Source of the DNA: Balanoglossus misakiensis
Lineage: Eukaryota > Hemichordata
DNA length: 64,000 nt
Direction: 5' to 3'
Assembly (NCBI GenBank): GCA_040954595.2
Contig: CM082590.2
Coordinates: 868,001 to 932,000 of the forward strand
Shown: positions 1 to 14,842 of the stretch, piece by piece
How the letters are laid out: every line of letters begins with the position of its first letter
Numbering within the stretch: position 1 is the stretch's first letter
Position numbers and translations under genes: made by a program
The notes under the pieces: model-generated
The model's database searches: none
Seen by the model: the letters and a program-made list of their open reading frames with translations, nothing else
What the model was told of the DNA's origin: nothing

Positions 1-1745
1 ATTTTAGAACTATCCGTCGATCTACAGAGTCTAGTGGATAACTTTCTTATGCGCATAGGCTTATCATGTGTTATGCGCATCATAACAGAATTATGTAAAC
101 AAATGAGGCTGTTTGGAAGCAACCATGGAAATTTTAGAACTATCCGTCGATCTACACAGTCTAGTGGAAAACTTTCTGATGCGCATTGGTCTATCATGTG
201 TTATGCGCATCACAACAGAATTTTGTAAAAAACGAGGCTTTGTTTGGAAGCAACCATGGAAATTTTAGAACTATGTGTCGATCTACAGAGTCTAGTGGAT
301 AACTTTCTTATGCGCATAGGCTTATCATGTGTTATGCGCATCACAGCAGAATTTTGTAAACAAATGAGGCTGTTTGGAAGCAACCATGGAAATTTTAGAA
401 CTATCCGTCGATCTACAGAGTCTAGTGGAACACTTTCTGATGCGCATTGGCCTATCATGTGTTCTGCGCCTCACAACAGAAATCGGTAAATAAACGAGGC
501 TGTTTGGAAGCAACCATGGAAATTTTAGAACTATTCGTCGATCTACAGAGTCTAGTGGATAACTTTCTTATGCGCATAGGCCTATCATGTGTTATGCGCA
601 TCACAACAGAATTTTGTAAACAAACGAAGCCGTTTGGAAGCAACCATGGAAATTTTAGAACTATCCGTCGATCTACAGAGTCTAGTGGATAACTTCCTTA
701 TGCGCATAGACCTATCATGTGTTATGCGCATCACTACAGAATTTTGTAAACAAACGAGGCTTTGTTTGGAAGCAACCATGGAAATTTTAGAACCATCCGT
801 CGATCTACAGAGTCTAGTGGAAAACTTTCTTATGCGCATTGGCCTATCATGTGTTATGCGCATCACAACAGAATTTTGTAAACAAACGAGGCTTTGTTTG
901 GAAGCAACCATGGAAATTTTAGAACTATCCGTCGATCTACAGAGTCTAGTGGATAACTTTCTTATGCGCATAGGCTTATCATGTGTTATGCGCATCATAA
1001 CAGAATTATGTAAACAAATGAGGCTGTTTGGAAGCAACCATGGAAATTTTAGAACTATCCGTCGATCTACACAGTCTAGTGGAAAACTTTCTGATGCGCA
1101 TTGGCCTATCATGTGTTATGCGCATCACAACAGAATTTTGTAAAAAACGAGGCTTTGTTTGGAAGCAACCATGGAAATTTTAGAACTATCTGTCGATCTA
1201 CAGAGTCTAGTGGATAACTTTCTTATGCGCATAGGCTTATCATGTGTTATGCGCATCACAGCAGAATTTTGTAAACAAATGAGGCTGTTTGGAAGCAACC
1301 ATGGAAATTTTAGAACTATCCGTCGATCTACAGAGTCTAGTGGAACACTTTCTGATGCGCATTGGCCTATCATGTGTTCTGCGCCTCACAACAGAAATCG
1401 GTAAATAAACGAGGCTGTTTGGAAGCAACCATGGAAATTTTAGAACTATTCGTCGATCTACAGAGTCTAGTGGATAACTTTCTTATGCGCATAGGCCTAT
1501 CATGTGTTATGCGCATCACAACAGAATTTTGTAAACAAACGAAGCCGTTTGGAAGCAACCATGGAAATTTTAGAACTATCCGTCGATCTACAGAGTCTAG
1601 TGGATAACTTCCTTATGCGCATAGACCTATCATGTGTTATGCGCATCACTACAGAATTTTGTAAACAAACGAGGCTTTGTTTGGAAGCAACCATGGAAAT
1701 TTTAGAACCATCCGTCGATCTACAGAGTCTAGTGGAAAACTTTCT
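1..1745 (+). repeat. Higher-order repeat, 915 bp (7 monomers), two copies
   Basis: Bases 1 to about 830 match 916 to about 1745 at a constant offset of 915. Shared variants include ATCATAACAGAATTATG (88 and 1003), the C-type joint AATCGGTAAATAAAC (481 and 1396) and the ACGAAGCCGTTTGG variant (634 and 1549). The match ends near 1745, where the second copy switches to a TTTCTGATGCGCATTGGTC monomer resembling the one near 175. Related blocks recur at 3600-3990. Boundaries were read by eye. Confidence 0.8.
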
Positions 1746-4700
1746 GATGCGCATTGGTCTATCATGTGTTATGCGCATCACAACAGAATTTTGTAAAAAA
1801 CGAGGCTTTGTTTGGAAGCAACCATGGAAATTTTAGAACTATCTGTCGATCTACAGAGTCTAGTGGATAACTTTCTTATGCGCATAGGCTTATCATGTGT
1901 TATGCGCATCACAACAGAATTTTGTAAACAAATGAGGCTGTTTGGAAGCAACCATGGAAATTTTAGAACTATCCGTCGATCTACAGAGTCTAGTGGAAAA
2001 TTTCTTATGCGCATTAGCCTATCATGTGTTATGCGCATCACAACAGAATTTTGTAAACAAACGAGGCTTTGTTTGGAAGCAACCATGGAAATTTTAGAAC
2101 TATCCGTCGATCTACAGGGTCTAGTGGATAACTTTCTTATGCGCGTAGGCTTATCATGTGTTATGCGCATCACAACAGAATTATGTAAACAAATGAGGCT
2201 GTTTGGAAGCAACCATGGAAATTTTAGAACTATCCGTCGATCTACAGTGTCTAGTGGAAAACTTTCTGAAGCGCATTGGCCTATCATGTGTTATGCGCAT
2301 CACAACAGAATTTTGTAAAATACGAGGCTTTGTTTGGAAGCAACCATGGAAATTTTAGAAGTATCCGTCGATCTACAGAGTCTAGTGGATAACTTTCTTA
2401 TGCGCATAGGCTTATCATGTGTTATGCACATCACAACAGAATTTTGTTAACAAATGAGGCTGTTTGGAAGCAACCATGGGAATTTTAGAACTATCCGTTG
2501 ATCTACAGAGTCTAGTGGAAAACTTTCTGATGCGCATTGGCCTATCATGTGTTATGCGCATCACAACAGAATTTTGTATAAAACGAGGCTTTGTTTGGAA
2601 GCAACCATGGAAATTTTAGAATTATCCGTCGATCTACAGGGTCTAGTGGATAACTTTCTTATGCGCATAGGCCTATCATGTGTTCTGCGCCTCACAACAG
2701 AAATCGGTAAATAAACGAGGCTGTTTGGAAGCAACCATGGACATTTTAGAACTATTCGTCGATCTTCAGAGTCTAGTGGATAACTTTCTTATGCGCATAG
2801 GCCTATCATGTGTTATGCGCATCACAACAGAATTTTGTAAACAAACGAGGCTTTGTTTGGAAGCAACCATGGAAATTTTAGAACTATCCGTCGATCTACA
2901 GAGTCTAGTGGAAAACTTTCTTATGCGCATTGGCCTATCATGTGTTATGCGCATCACAACAGAATTTTGTAAACAAACGAGGCTTTGTTTGGAAGCAACC
3001 ATGGAAATTTTAGAACTATCCGTCGATCTACAGAGTCTAGTGGAAAATTTCTTATGCGCATAGACCTATCATGTGTTATGCGCATCACTACAGAATTTTG
3101 TAAACAAACGAGGCTTTGTTTGGAAGCAACCATGGAAATTTTAGAACCATCCGTCGATCTACAGAGTCTAGTGGAAAACTTTCTTATGCGCAATGGCCTA
3201 TCATGTGTTATGCGCATCACAACAGAATTTTGTAAACAAACGAGGCTTTGTTTGGAAGCAACCATGGAAATTTTAGAACTATCCGTCGATCTACAGAGTC
3301 TAGTGGATAACTTTCTTATGCGCATAGGCTTATCATGTGTTATGCGCATCATAACAGAATTATGTAAACAAATGAGGCTGTTTGGAAGCAACCATGGAAA
3401 TTTTAGAACTATCCGTCGATCTACATAGTCTAGTGGAAAACTTTCTGATGCGCATTGGCCTATCATGTGTTATGCGCATCACAACAGAATTTTGTAAACA
3501 AACGAGGCTTTGTTTGGAAGCAACCATGGAAATTTTAGAACTATCTGTCGATCTACAGAGTCTAGTGGATAACTTTCTTATGCGCATAGGCTTATCATGT
3601 GTTATGCGCATCACAGCAGAATTTTGTAAACAAATGAGGCTGTTTGGAAGCAACCATGGAAATTTTAGAACTATCCGTCGATCTACAGAGTCTAGTGGAA
3701 CACTTTCTGATGCGCATTGGCCTATCATGTGTTCTGCGCCTCACAACAGAAATCGGTAAATAAACGAGGCTGTTTGGAAGCAACCATGGAAATTTTAGAA
3801 CTATTCGTCGATCTACAGAGTCTAGTGGATAACTTTCTTATGCGCATAGGCCTATCATGTGTTATGCGCATCACAACAGAATTTTGTAAACAAACGAAGC
3901 CGTTTGGAAGCAACCATGGAAATTTTAGAACTATCCGTCGATCTACAGAGTCTAGTGGATAACTTCCTTATGCGCATAGAGCTATCATGTGTTATGCGCA
4001 TCACTACAGAATTTTGTAAACAAACGAGGCTTTGTTTGGAAGCAACCATGGAAATTTTAGAACCATCCGTCGATCTACAGAGTCTAGTGGAAAACTTTCT
4101 TATGCGCATTGGCCTATCATGTGTTATGCGCATCACAACAGAATTTTGTAAACAAACGAGGCTTTGTTTGGAAGCAACCATGGAAATTTTAGAACTATCC
4201 GTCGATCTACAGAGTCTAGTGGAAAACTTTCTTATGCGCATTGGCCTATCATGTGTTATGCGCATCACAACAGAATTTTGTAAACAAACGAGGCTTTGTT
4301 TGGAAGCAACCATGGAAATTTTAGAACTATCCGTCGATCTACAGAGTCTAGTGGAAAACTTTCTGATGCGCATTGGCCTATCATGTGTTATGCGCATCAC
4401 AACATAATTTTGTAAACAAACGAGGCTTTGTTTGGAAGCAACCATGGAAATTTTAGAACTATCCGTCGATCTACAGAGTCTAGTGGATAACTTTCTTATG
4501 CGCATAGGCTTATCATGTGTTATGCGCATCACAACAGAATTTTGTTAACAAATGAGGCTGTTTGGAAGCAACCATGGAAATTTTAGAACTATCCGTCGAT
4601 CTACAGAGTCTAGTGGAACACTTTCTGATGCGCATAGACCTATCATGTGTTATGCGCATCACTACAGAATTTTGTAAACAAACGAGGCTTTGTTTGGAAG

Positions 4701-7700
4701 CAACCATGGAAATTTTAGAACCATCCGTCGATCTACAGAGTCTAGTGGAAAACTTTCTTATGCGCATTGGCCTATCATGTGTTATGCGCATCACAACAGA
4801 ATTTTGTAAACAAACGAGGCTTTGTTTGGAAGCAACCATGGAAATTTTAGAACTATCCGTCGATCTACAGGGTCTAGTGGATAACTTTCTTATGCGCATA
4901 GGCTTATCATGTGTTATGCGCATCACAACAGAATTTTGTTAACAAATGAGGCTGTTTGGAAGCAACCATGGAAATTTTAGAACTATCCGTCGATCTACAG
5001 AGTCTAGTGGAAAACTTTCTGATGCGCATTGGCCTATCATGTGTTATGCGCATCACAACAGAATTTTGTAAAATACGAGGCTTTGTTTGGAAGCAACCAT
5101 GGAAATTTTAGAACTATCCGTCGATCTACAGAGTCTAGTGGATAACTTTCTTATGCGCATAGGCTTATCATGTGTTATGCGCATCACAACAGAATTTTGT
5201 TAACAAATGAGGCTCTTTGGAAGCAACCATGGAAATTTTAGAACTATCCGTCGATCTACAGAGTCTAGTGGAAAACTTTCTGATGCGCATTGGCCTATCA
5301 TGTGTTATGCGCATCACAACAGAATTTTGTATAAAACGAGGCTTTGTTTGGAAGCAACCATGGAAATTTTAGAATTATCCGTCGATCTACAGGGTCTAGT
5401 GGATAACTTTCTTATGCGCATAGGCCTATCATGTGTTCTGCGCCTCACAACAGAAATCGGTAAATAAACGAGGCTGTTTGGAAGCAACCATGGACATTTT
5501 AGAACTATTCGTCGATCTACAGAGTCTAGTGGATAACTTTCTTATGCGCATAGGCCTATTATGTGTTATGCGCATCACAACAGAATTTTGTAAACAAATG
5601 AGGCTGTTTGGAAACAACCATGGAAATTTTAGAACTATCCGTCGATCTACAGAGTCTAGTGGAAAACTTTCTGATGCGCATAGGCCTATCATGTGTTCTG
5701 CGCCTCACAACAGAAATCGGTAAATAAACGAGGCTGTTTGGAAGCAACCCTTGAAATTTTAGAACTATCCGTCGATCTACAGAGTCTAGTGGATAACTTT
5801 CTTATGCGCATAGGCTTATCATGTGTTATGCGCATCATAACAGAATTATGTAAACAAATGAGGCTGTTTGGAAGCAACCATGGAAATTTTAGAACTATCC
5901 GTCGATCTACACAGTCTAGTGGAAAACTTTCTGATGCGCATAGGCCTATCATGTGTTCTGCGCCTCACAACAGAAATCGGTAAATAAACGAGGCTGTTTG
6001 GAAGCAACCCTGGAAATTTTAGAACTATCCGTCGATCTACAGAGTCTAGTGGATAACTTTCTTATGCGCATAGGCTTATCATGTGTTATGCGCATCATAA
6101 CAGAATTATGTAAACAAATGAGGCTGTTTGGAAGCAACCATGGAAATTTTAGAACTATCCGTCGATCTACACAGTCTAGTGGAAAACTTTCTGATGCGCA
6201 TTGGTCTATCATGTGTTATGCGCATCACAACAGAATTTTGTAAAAAACGAGGCTTTGTTTGGAAGCAACCATGGAAATTTTAGAACTATGTGTCGATCTA
6301 CAGAGTCTAGTGGATAACTTTCTTATGCGCATAGGCTTATCATGTGTTATGCGCATCACAACAGAATTTTGTAAACAAATGAGGCTGTTTGGAAGCAACC
6401 ATGGAAATTTTAGAACTATCCGTCGATCTACAGAGTCTAGTGGAAAATTTCTTATGCGCATTAGCCTATCATGTGTTATGCGCATCACAACAGAATTTTG
6501 TAAACAAACGAGGCTTTGTTTGGAAGCAACCATGGAAATTTTAGAACTATCCGTCGATCTACAGGGTCTAGTGGATAACTTTCTTATGCGCGTAGGCTTA
6601 TCATGTGTTATGCGCATCACAACAGAATTATGTAAACAAATGAGGCTGTTTGGAAGCAACCATGGAAATTTTAGAACTATCCGTCGATCTACAGAGTCTA
6701 GTGGAAAACTTTCTGAAGCGCATTGGCCTATCATGTGTTATGCGCATCACAACAGAATTTTGTAAAATACGAGGCTTTGTTTGGAAGCAACCATGGAAAT
6801 TTTAGAACTATCCGTCGATCTACAGAGTCTAGTGGATAACTTTCTTATGCGCATAGGCTTATCATGTGTTATGCGCATCACAACAGAATTTTGTTAACAA
6901 ATGAGGCTGTTTGGAAGCAACCATGGGAATTTTAGAACTATCCGTTGATCTACAGAGTCTAGTGGAAAACTTTCTGATGCGCATTGGCCTATCATGTGTT
7001 ATGCGCATCACAACAGAATTTTGTATAAAACGAGGCTTTGTTTGGAAGCAACCATGGAAATTTTAGAATTATCCGTCGATCTACAGGGTCTAGTGGATAA
7101 CTTTCTTATGCGCATAGGCCTATCATGTGTTCTGCGCCTCACAACAGAAATCGATAAATAAACGAGGCTGTTTGGAAGCAACCATGGACATTTTAGAACT
7201 ATTCGTCGATCTACAGAGTCTAGTGGAAAACTTTCTTGTGCGCATTCGCCTATCATGTGTTATGCGCCTCACAACAGAATTTTGTAAAATACGAGGCTTT
7301 GTTTGGAAGCAACCATGGAAATTTTAGAACTATCCGTCGATCTACAGAGTCTAGTGGATAACTTTCTCATGCGCATTGGCCTATCATGTGTTATGCGCAT
7401 CACAACAGAATTTTGTAAAAAACGAGGCTTTGTTTGGAAGCAACCATGGAAACTTTAGAACTATCTGTCGATCTACAGAGTCTAGTGGATAACTTTCTTA
7501 TGCGCATAGGCTTATCATGTGTTATGCGCATCACAGCAGAATTTTGTAAACAAATGAGGCTGTTTGGAAGCAACCATGGAAATTTTAGAACTATCCGTCG
7601 ATCTACAGAGTCTAGTGGAACACTTTCTGATGCGCATTGGCCTATCATGTGTTATGCGCATCACAACAGAATTTTGTATAAAACGAGGCTTTGTTTAGAA

Positions 7701-10700
7701 GCAACCATGGAATATTTAGAATTATCCGTCGATCTACAGAGTCTAGTGGATAACTTTCTTATGCGCATAGGCCTATCATGTGTTATGCGCATCACAACAG
7801 AATTTTGTAAACAAATGAGGCTGTTTGGAAACAACCATGGAAATTATAGAACTATCCGTCGATCTACAGAGTCTAGTGGAAAACTTTCTGATGCGCATAG
7901 GCCTATCATGTGTTCTGCGCCTCACAACAGAAATCGGTAAATAAACGAGGCTGTTTGGAAGCAACCATGTAAATTTTAGAACTATTCGTCGATCTACAGA
8001 GTCTAGTGGATAACTTTCTTATGCGCATAGGCCTATCATGTGTTATGCGCATCACAACAGAATTTTGTAAACAAACGAAGCCGTTTGATAGCAACCATGG
8101 AAATTTTAGAACTATCCGTCGATCTACAGAGTCTAGTGGATAACTTCCTTATGCGCATAGACCTATCATGTGTTATGCGCATCACTACAGAATTTTGTAA
8201 ACAAACGAGGCTTTGTTTGGAAGCAACCATGGAAATTTTAGAACCATCCGTCGATCTACAGAGTCTAGTGGAAAACTTTCTTATGCGCATTGGCCCATCA
8301 TGTGTTATGCGCATCACAACAGAATTTTGTAAACAAACGAGGCTTTGTTTGGAAGCAACCATGGAAATTTTAGAATTATCCGTCGATCTACAGGGTCTAG
8401 TGGATAACTTTCTTATGCGCATAGGCCTATCATGTGTTCTGCGCCTCACAACAGAAATCGGTAAATAAACGAGGCTGTTTGGAAGCAACCATGGACATTT
8501 TAGAACTATTCGTCGATCTACAGAGTCTAGTGGATAACTTTCTTATGCGCATAGGCCTATTATGTGTTATGCGCATCACAACAGAATTTTGTAAACAAAT
8601 GAGGCTGTTTGGAAACAACCATGGAAATTTTAGAACTATCCGTCGATCTACAGAGTCTAGTGGAAAACTTTCTGATGCGCATAGGCCTATCATGTGTTCT
8701 GCGCCTCACAACAGAAATCGGTAAATAAACGAGGCTGTTTGGAAGCAACCCTGGAAATTTTAGAACTATCCGTCGATCTACAGAGTCTAGTGGATAACTT
8801 TCTTATGCGCATAGGCTTATCATGTGTTATGCGCATCATAACAGAATTATGTAAACAAATGAGGCTGTTTGGAAGCAACCATGGAAATTTTAGAACTATC
8901 CGTCGATCTACACAGTCTAGTGGAAAACTTTCTGATGCGCATTGGTCTATCATGTGTTATGCGCATCACAACAGAATTTTGTAAAAAACGAGGCTTTGTT
9001 TGGAAGCAACCATGGAAATTTTAGAACTATCTGTCGATCTACAGAGTCTAGTGGATAACTTTCTTATGCGCATAGGCTTATCATGTGTTATGCGCATCAC
9101 AACAGAATTTTGTAAACAAATGAGGCTGTTTGGAAGCAACCATGGAAATTTTAGAACTATCCGTCGATCTACAGAGTCTAGTGGAAAATTTCTTATGCGC
9201 ATTAGCCTATCATGTGTTATGCGCATCACAACAGAATTTTGTAAACAAACGAGGCTTTGTTTGGAAGCAACCATGGAAATTTTAGAACTATCCGTCGATC
9301 TACAGGGTCTAGTGGATAACTTTCTTATGCGCGTAGGCTTATCATGTGTTATGCGCATCACAACAGAATTATGTAAACAAATGAGGCTGTTTGGAAGCAA
9401 CCATGGAAATTTTAGAACTATCCGTCGATCTACAGAGTCTAGTGGAAAACTTTCTGAAGCGCATTGGCCTATCATGTGTTATGCGCATCACAACAGAATT
9501 TTGTAAAATACGAGGCTTTGTTTGGAAGCAACCATGGAAATTTTAGAACTATCCGTCGATCTACAGAGTCTAGTGGATAACTTTCTTATGCGCATAGGCT
9601 TATCATGTGTTATGCACATCACAACAGAATTTTGTTAACAAATGAGGCTGTTTGGAAGCAACCATGGGAATTTTAGAACTATCCGTTGATCTACAGAGTC
9701 TAGTGGAAAACTTTCTGATGCGCATTGGCCTATCATGTGTTATGCGCATCACAACAGAATTTTGTATAAAACGAGGCTTTGTTTGGAAGCAACCATGGAA
9801 ATTTTAGAATTATCCGTCGATCTACAGGGTCTAGTGGATAACTTTCTTATGCGCATAGGCCTATCATGTGTTCTGCGCCTCACAACAGAAATCGGTAAAT
9901 AAACGAGGCTGTTTGGAAGCAACCATGCACATTTTAGAACTATTCGTCGATCTACAGAGTCTAGTGGATAACTTTCTTATGCGCATAGGCCTATTATGTG
10001 TTATGCGCATCACAACAGAATTTTGTAAACAAATGAGGCTGTTTGGAAACAACCATGGAAATTTTAGAACTATCCGTCGATCTACAGAGTCTAGTGGAAA
10101 ACTTTCTGATGCGCATAGGCCTATCATGTGTTCTGCGCCTCACAACAGAAATCGGTAAATAAACGAGGCTGTTTGGAAGCAACCCTGGAAATTTTAGAAC
10201 TATCCGTCGATCTACAGAGTCTAGTGGATAACTTTCTTATGCGCATAGGCTTATCATGTGTTATGCGCATCATAACAGAATTATGTAAACAAATGAGGCT
10301 GTTTGGAAGCAACCATGGAAATTTTAGAACTATCCGTCGATCTACACAGTCTAGTGGAAAACTTTCTGATGCGCATTGGCCTATCATGTGTTATGCGCAT
10401 CACAACAGAATTTTGTAAAAAACGAGGCTTTGTTTGGAAGCAACCATGGAAATTTTAGAACTATCTGTCGATCTACAGAGTCTAGTGGATAACTTTCTTA
10501 TGCGCATAGGCTTATCATGTGTTATGCGCATCACAACAGAATTTTGTAAACAAATGAGGCTGTTTGGAAGCAACCATGGAAATTTTAGAACTATCCGTCG
10601 ATCTACAGAGTCTAGTGGAACACTTTCTGATGCGCATTGGCCTATCATGTGTTATGCGCATCACAACAGAATTTTGTATAAAACGAGGCTTTGTTTGGAA

Positions 10701-13700
10701 GCAACCATGGAATATTTAGAATTATCCGTCGATCTACAGAGTCTAGTGGATAACTTTCTTATGCGCATAGGCCTATCATGTGTTATGCGCATCACAACAG
10801 AATTTTGTAAACAAATGAGGCTGTTTGGAAACAACCATGGAAATTTTAGAACTATCCGTCGATCTACAGAGTCTAGTGGAAAACTTTCTGATGCGCATAG
10901 GCCTATCATGTGTTCTGCGCCTCACAACAGAAATCGGTAAATAAACGAGGCTGTTTGGAAGCAACCATGTAAATTTTAGAACTATTCGTCGATCTACAGA
11001 GTCTAGTGGATAACTTTCTTATGCGCATAGGCCTATCAAGTGTTATGCGCATCACAACAGAATTTTGTAAACAAATGAGGCTGTTTGGAAGCAACCATGG
11101 AAATTTTAGAACTATCCGTCGATCTACAGAGTCTAGTGGAACACTTTCTGATGCGCATTGGCCTATCATGTGTTATGCGCATCACAACAGAATTTTGTAT
11201 AAAACGAGGCTTTGTTTGTAAGCAACCATGGAATATTTAGAATTATCCGTCGATCTACAGAGTCTAGTGGATAACTTTCTTATGCGCATAGGCCTATCAT
11301 GTGTTATGCGCATCACAACAGAACTTTGTAAACAAATGAGGCTGTTTGGAAACAACCATGGAAATTTTAGAACTATCCGTCGATCTACAGAGTCTAGTGG
11401 AAAACTTTCTGATGCGCATAGGCCTATCATGTGTTCTGCGCCTCACAACAGAAATCGGTAAATAAACGAGGCTGTTTGGAAGCAACCATGTAAATTTTAG
11501 AACTATTCGTCGATCTACAGAGTCTAGTGGATAACTTTCTTATGCGCATAGGCCTATCAAGTGTTAGGCGCATCACAACAGAATTTTGTAAACAAACGAA
11601 GCCGTTTGGAAGCAACCATGGAAATTTTAGAACTATCCGTCGATCTACAGAGTCTAGTGGATAACTTCCTTATGCGCATAGACCTATCATGTGTTATGCG
11701 CATCACTACAGAATTTTGTAAACAAACGAGGCTTTGTTTGGAAGCAACCATGGAAATTTTAGAACCATCCGTCGATCTACAGAGTCTAGTGGAAAACTTT
11801 CTTATGCGCATTGGCCCATCATGTGTTATGCGCATCACAACAGAATTTTGTAAACAAACGAGGCTTTGTTTGGAAGCAACCATGGAAATTTTAGAACTAT
11901 CCGTCGATCTACAGAGTCTAGTGGAAAACTTTCTTATGCGCATTGGCCTATCATGTGTTATGCGCACCACAACAGATTTTTGTAAACAAACGAGGCTTTG
12001 TTTGGAAGCAACCATGGGAATTTTAGAACTATCCGTCGATCTACAGAGTCTAGTGGAAAATTTCTTATGCGCATTAGCCTATCATTTGTTATGCGCATCA
12101 CAACAGAATTTTGTAAACAAACGAGGCTTTGTTTGGAAGCAACCATGGAAATTTTAGAACTATCCGTCGATCTACAGAGTCTAGTGGAAAACTTTCTGAA
12201 GCGCATTGGCCTATCATGTGTTATGCGCATCACAACAGAATTTTGTAAAATACGAGGCTTTGTTTGGAAGCAACCATGGAAATTTTAGAACTATCCGTCG
12301 ATCTACAGGGTCTAGTGGGTAACTTTCTTATGCGCATAGGCCTATCATGTGTTCTGCGCCTCACAACAGAAATCGGTAAATAAACGAGGCTGTTTGGAAG
12401 CAACCATGGAAATTTTAGAACTATTCGTCGATCTACAGAGTCTAGTGGAAAACTTTCTTATGCGCATTAGCCTATCATGTGTTATGCGCATCACAACAGA
12501 ATTTTGTAAACAAACGAGGCTTTGTTTGGAAGCAACCATGGAAATTTTAGAACTATCCGTCGATCTACAGAGTCTAGTGGAAAACTTTCTGAAGCGCATT
12601 GGCCTATCATGTGTTTCGCGCATCACAACAGAATTTTGTAAAATACGAGGCTTTGTTTGGAAGCAACCATGGAAATTTTAGAACTATCCGTCGATCTACA
12701 GAGTCTAGTGGATAACTTTCTTATGCGCATAGGCTTATCATGTGTTATGCGCATCACAACAGAATTTTGTAAACAAATGAGGCTGTTTGGAAGCAACCAT
12801 GTAAATTTTAGAACCATCCGTCGATCTACAGAGTCTAGTGGAAAACTTTCTTATGCGCATTGGCCCATCATGTGTTATGCGCATCACAACAGAATTTTGT
12901 AAACAAACGAGGCTTTGTTTGGAAGCAACCATGGAAATTTTAGAACTATCCGTCGATCTACAGAGTCTAGTGGAAAATTTCTTATGCGCATTAGCCTATC
13001 ATTTGTTATGCGCATCACAACAGAATTTTGTAAAATACGAGGCTTTGTTTGGAAGCAACCATGGAAATTTTAGAACTATCCGTCGATCTACATAGTCTAG
13101 TGGAAAATTTCTTATGCGCATTAGCCTATCATGTGTTATGCGCATCACAACAGAATTTTGTAAACAAACGAGGCTTTGTTTGGAAGCAACCATGGGAATT
13201 TTAGAACTATCCGTCGATCTACAGAGTCTAGTGGATAACTTTCTCATGCGCATAGGCTTATCATGTGTTATGCGTCTCACAACAGTATTCGGTAAACAAA
13301 CGAGGCTGTTTGGAAGCAACCATGGAAATTTTAGAACTATCTGTCGATCTACAGAGTCTAGTGGATAACTTTCTCATGCGCATAGGCTTATCATGTGTTA
13401 TGCGCATCACAACAGAATTTTGTAAACAAATGAGGCTGTTTGGAAGCAACCATGGAAATTTTAGAACTATCCGTCGATCTACAGAGTCTAGTGGATAACT
13501 TTCTCATGCGCATAGGCTTATCATGTGTTATGCGCATCACAGCAGAATTTTGTAAACAAACGAGGCTGTTTTTAAGCAACCATGGAAATTTTAGAACTAT
13601 CCGTCGATCCACAGAGTCTAGTGGAAAACTTTCTGATGCGCATAGGCCTATCATGTGTTCTGCGTCTCACAACAGTATTCGGTAAACAAACGAGGCTGTT

Positions 13701-14842
13701 TGGAAGCAACCATGGAAATTTTAGAACTATCTGTCGATCTACAGAGTCTAGTGGATAACTTTCTCATGCGCATAGGCTTATCATGTGTTATGCGCATCAC
13801 AACAGAATTTTGTAAACAAATGAGGCTGTTTGGAAGCAACCATGGAAATTTTAGAACTATCCGTCGATCTACAGAGTCTAGTGGAAAACTTTCTGATGCG
13901 CATTGGCCTATCATGTGTTATGCGCATCACAACAGAATTTTGTATAATACGAGGCTTTGTTTGGAAGCAACCATGGAAATTTTAGAATTATCCGTCGATC
14001 TACAGGGTCTAGTGGGTAACTTTCTTATGCGCATTAGCCTATCATGTGTTCTGCGCCTCACAACAGAAATCGGTAAATAAACGAGGCTGTTTGGAAGCAA
14101 CCATGGAAATTTTAGAACTATTCGTCGATCTACAGAGTCTAGTGGAAAACTTTCTTATGCGCATTAGCCTATCATGTGTTATGCTCATCACAACAGAATT
14201 TTGTAAACAAACGAGGCTTTGTTTGGAAGCAACCATGGAAATTTTAGAACTATCCGTCGATCTACAGAGTCTAGTGGAAAACTTTCTGAAGCGCATTGGC
14301 CTATCATGTGTTATGCGCATCACAACAGAATTTTGTAAAATACGAGGCTTTGTTTGGAAGCAACCATGGAAATTTTAGAACTATCCGTCGATCTACAGAG
14401 TCTAGTGGATAACTTTCTTATGCGCATAGGCTTATCATGTGTTATGCGCATCACAACAGAATTTTGTAAACAAATGAGGCTGTTTGGAAGCAACCATGTA
14501 AATTTTAGAACTATCCGTCGATCTACAGAGTCTAGTGGAAAACTTTCTGATGCGCATTGGCCTATCATGTGTTATGCGCATCACAACAGAATTTTGTATA
14601 ATACGAGGCTTTGTTTGGAAGCAACCATGGACATTTTAGAACTATTCGTCGATCTACAGAGTCTAGTGGAAAACTTTCTTGTGCGCATTCGCCTATCATG
14701 TGTTATGCGCCTCACAACAGAAATCGGTAAATAAACGAGGCTGTTTGGAAGCAACCATGGAAATTTTAGAACTATTCGTCGATCTACAGAGTCTAGTGGA
14801 AAACTTTCTTGTGCGCATTCGCCTATCATGTGTTATGCGCCT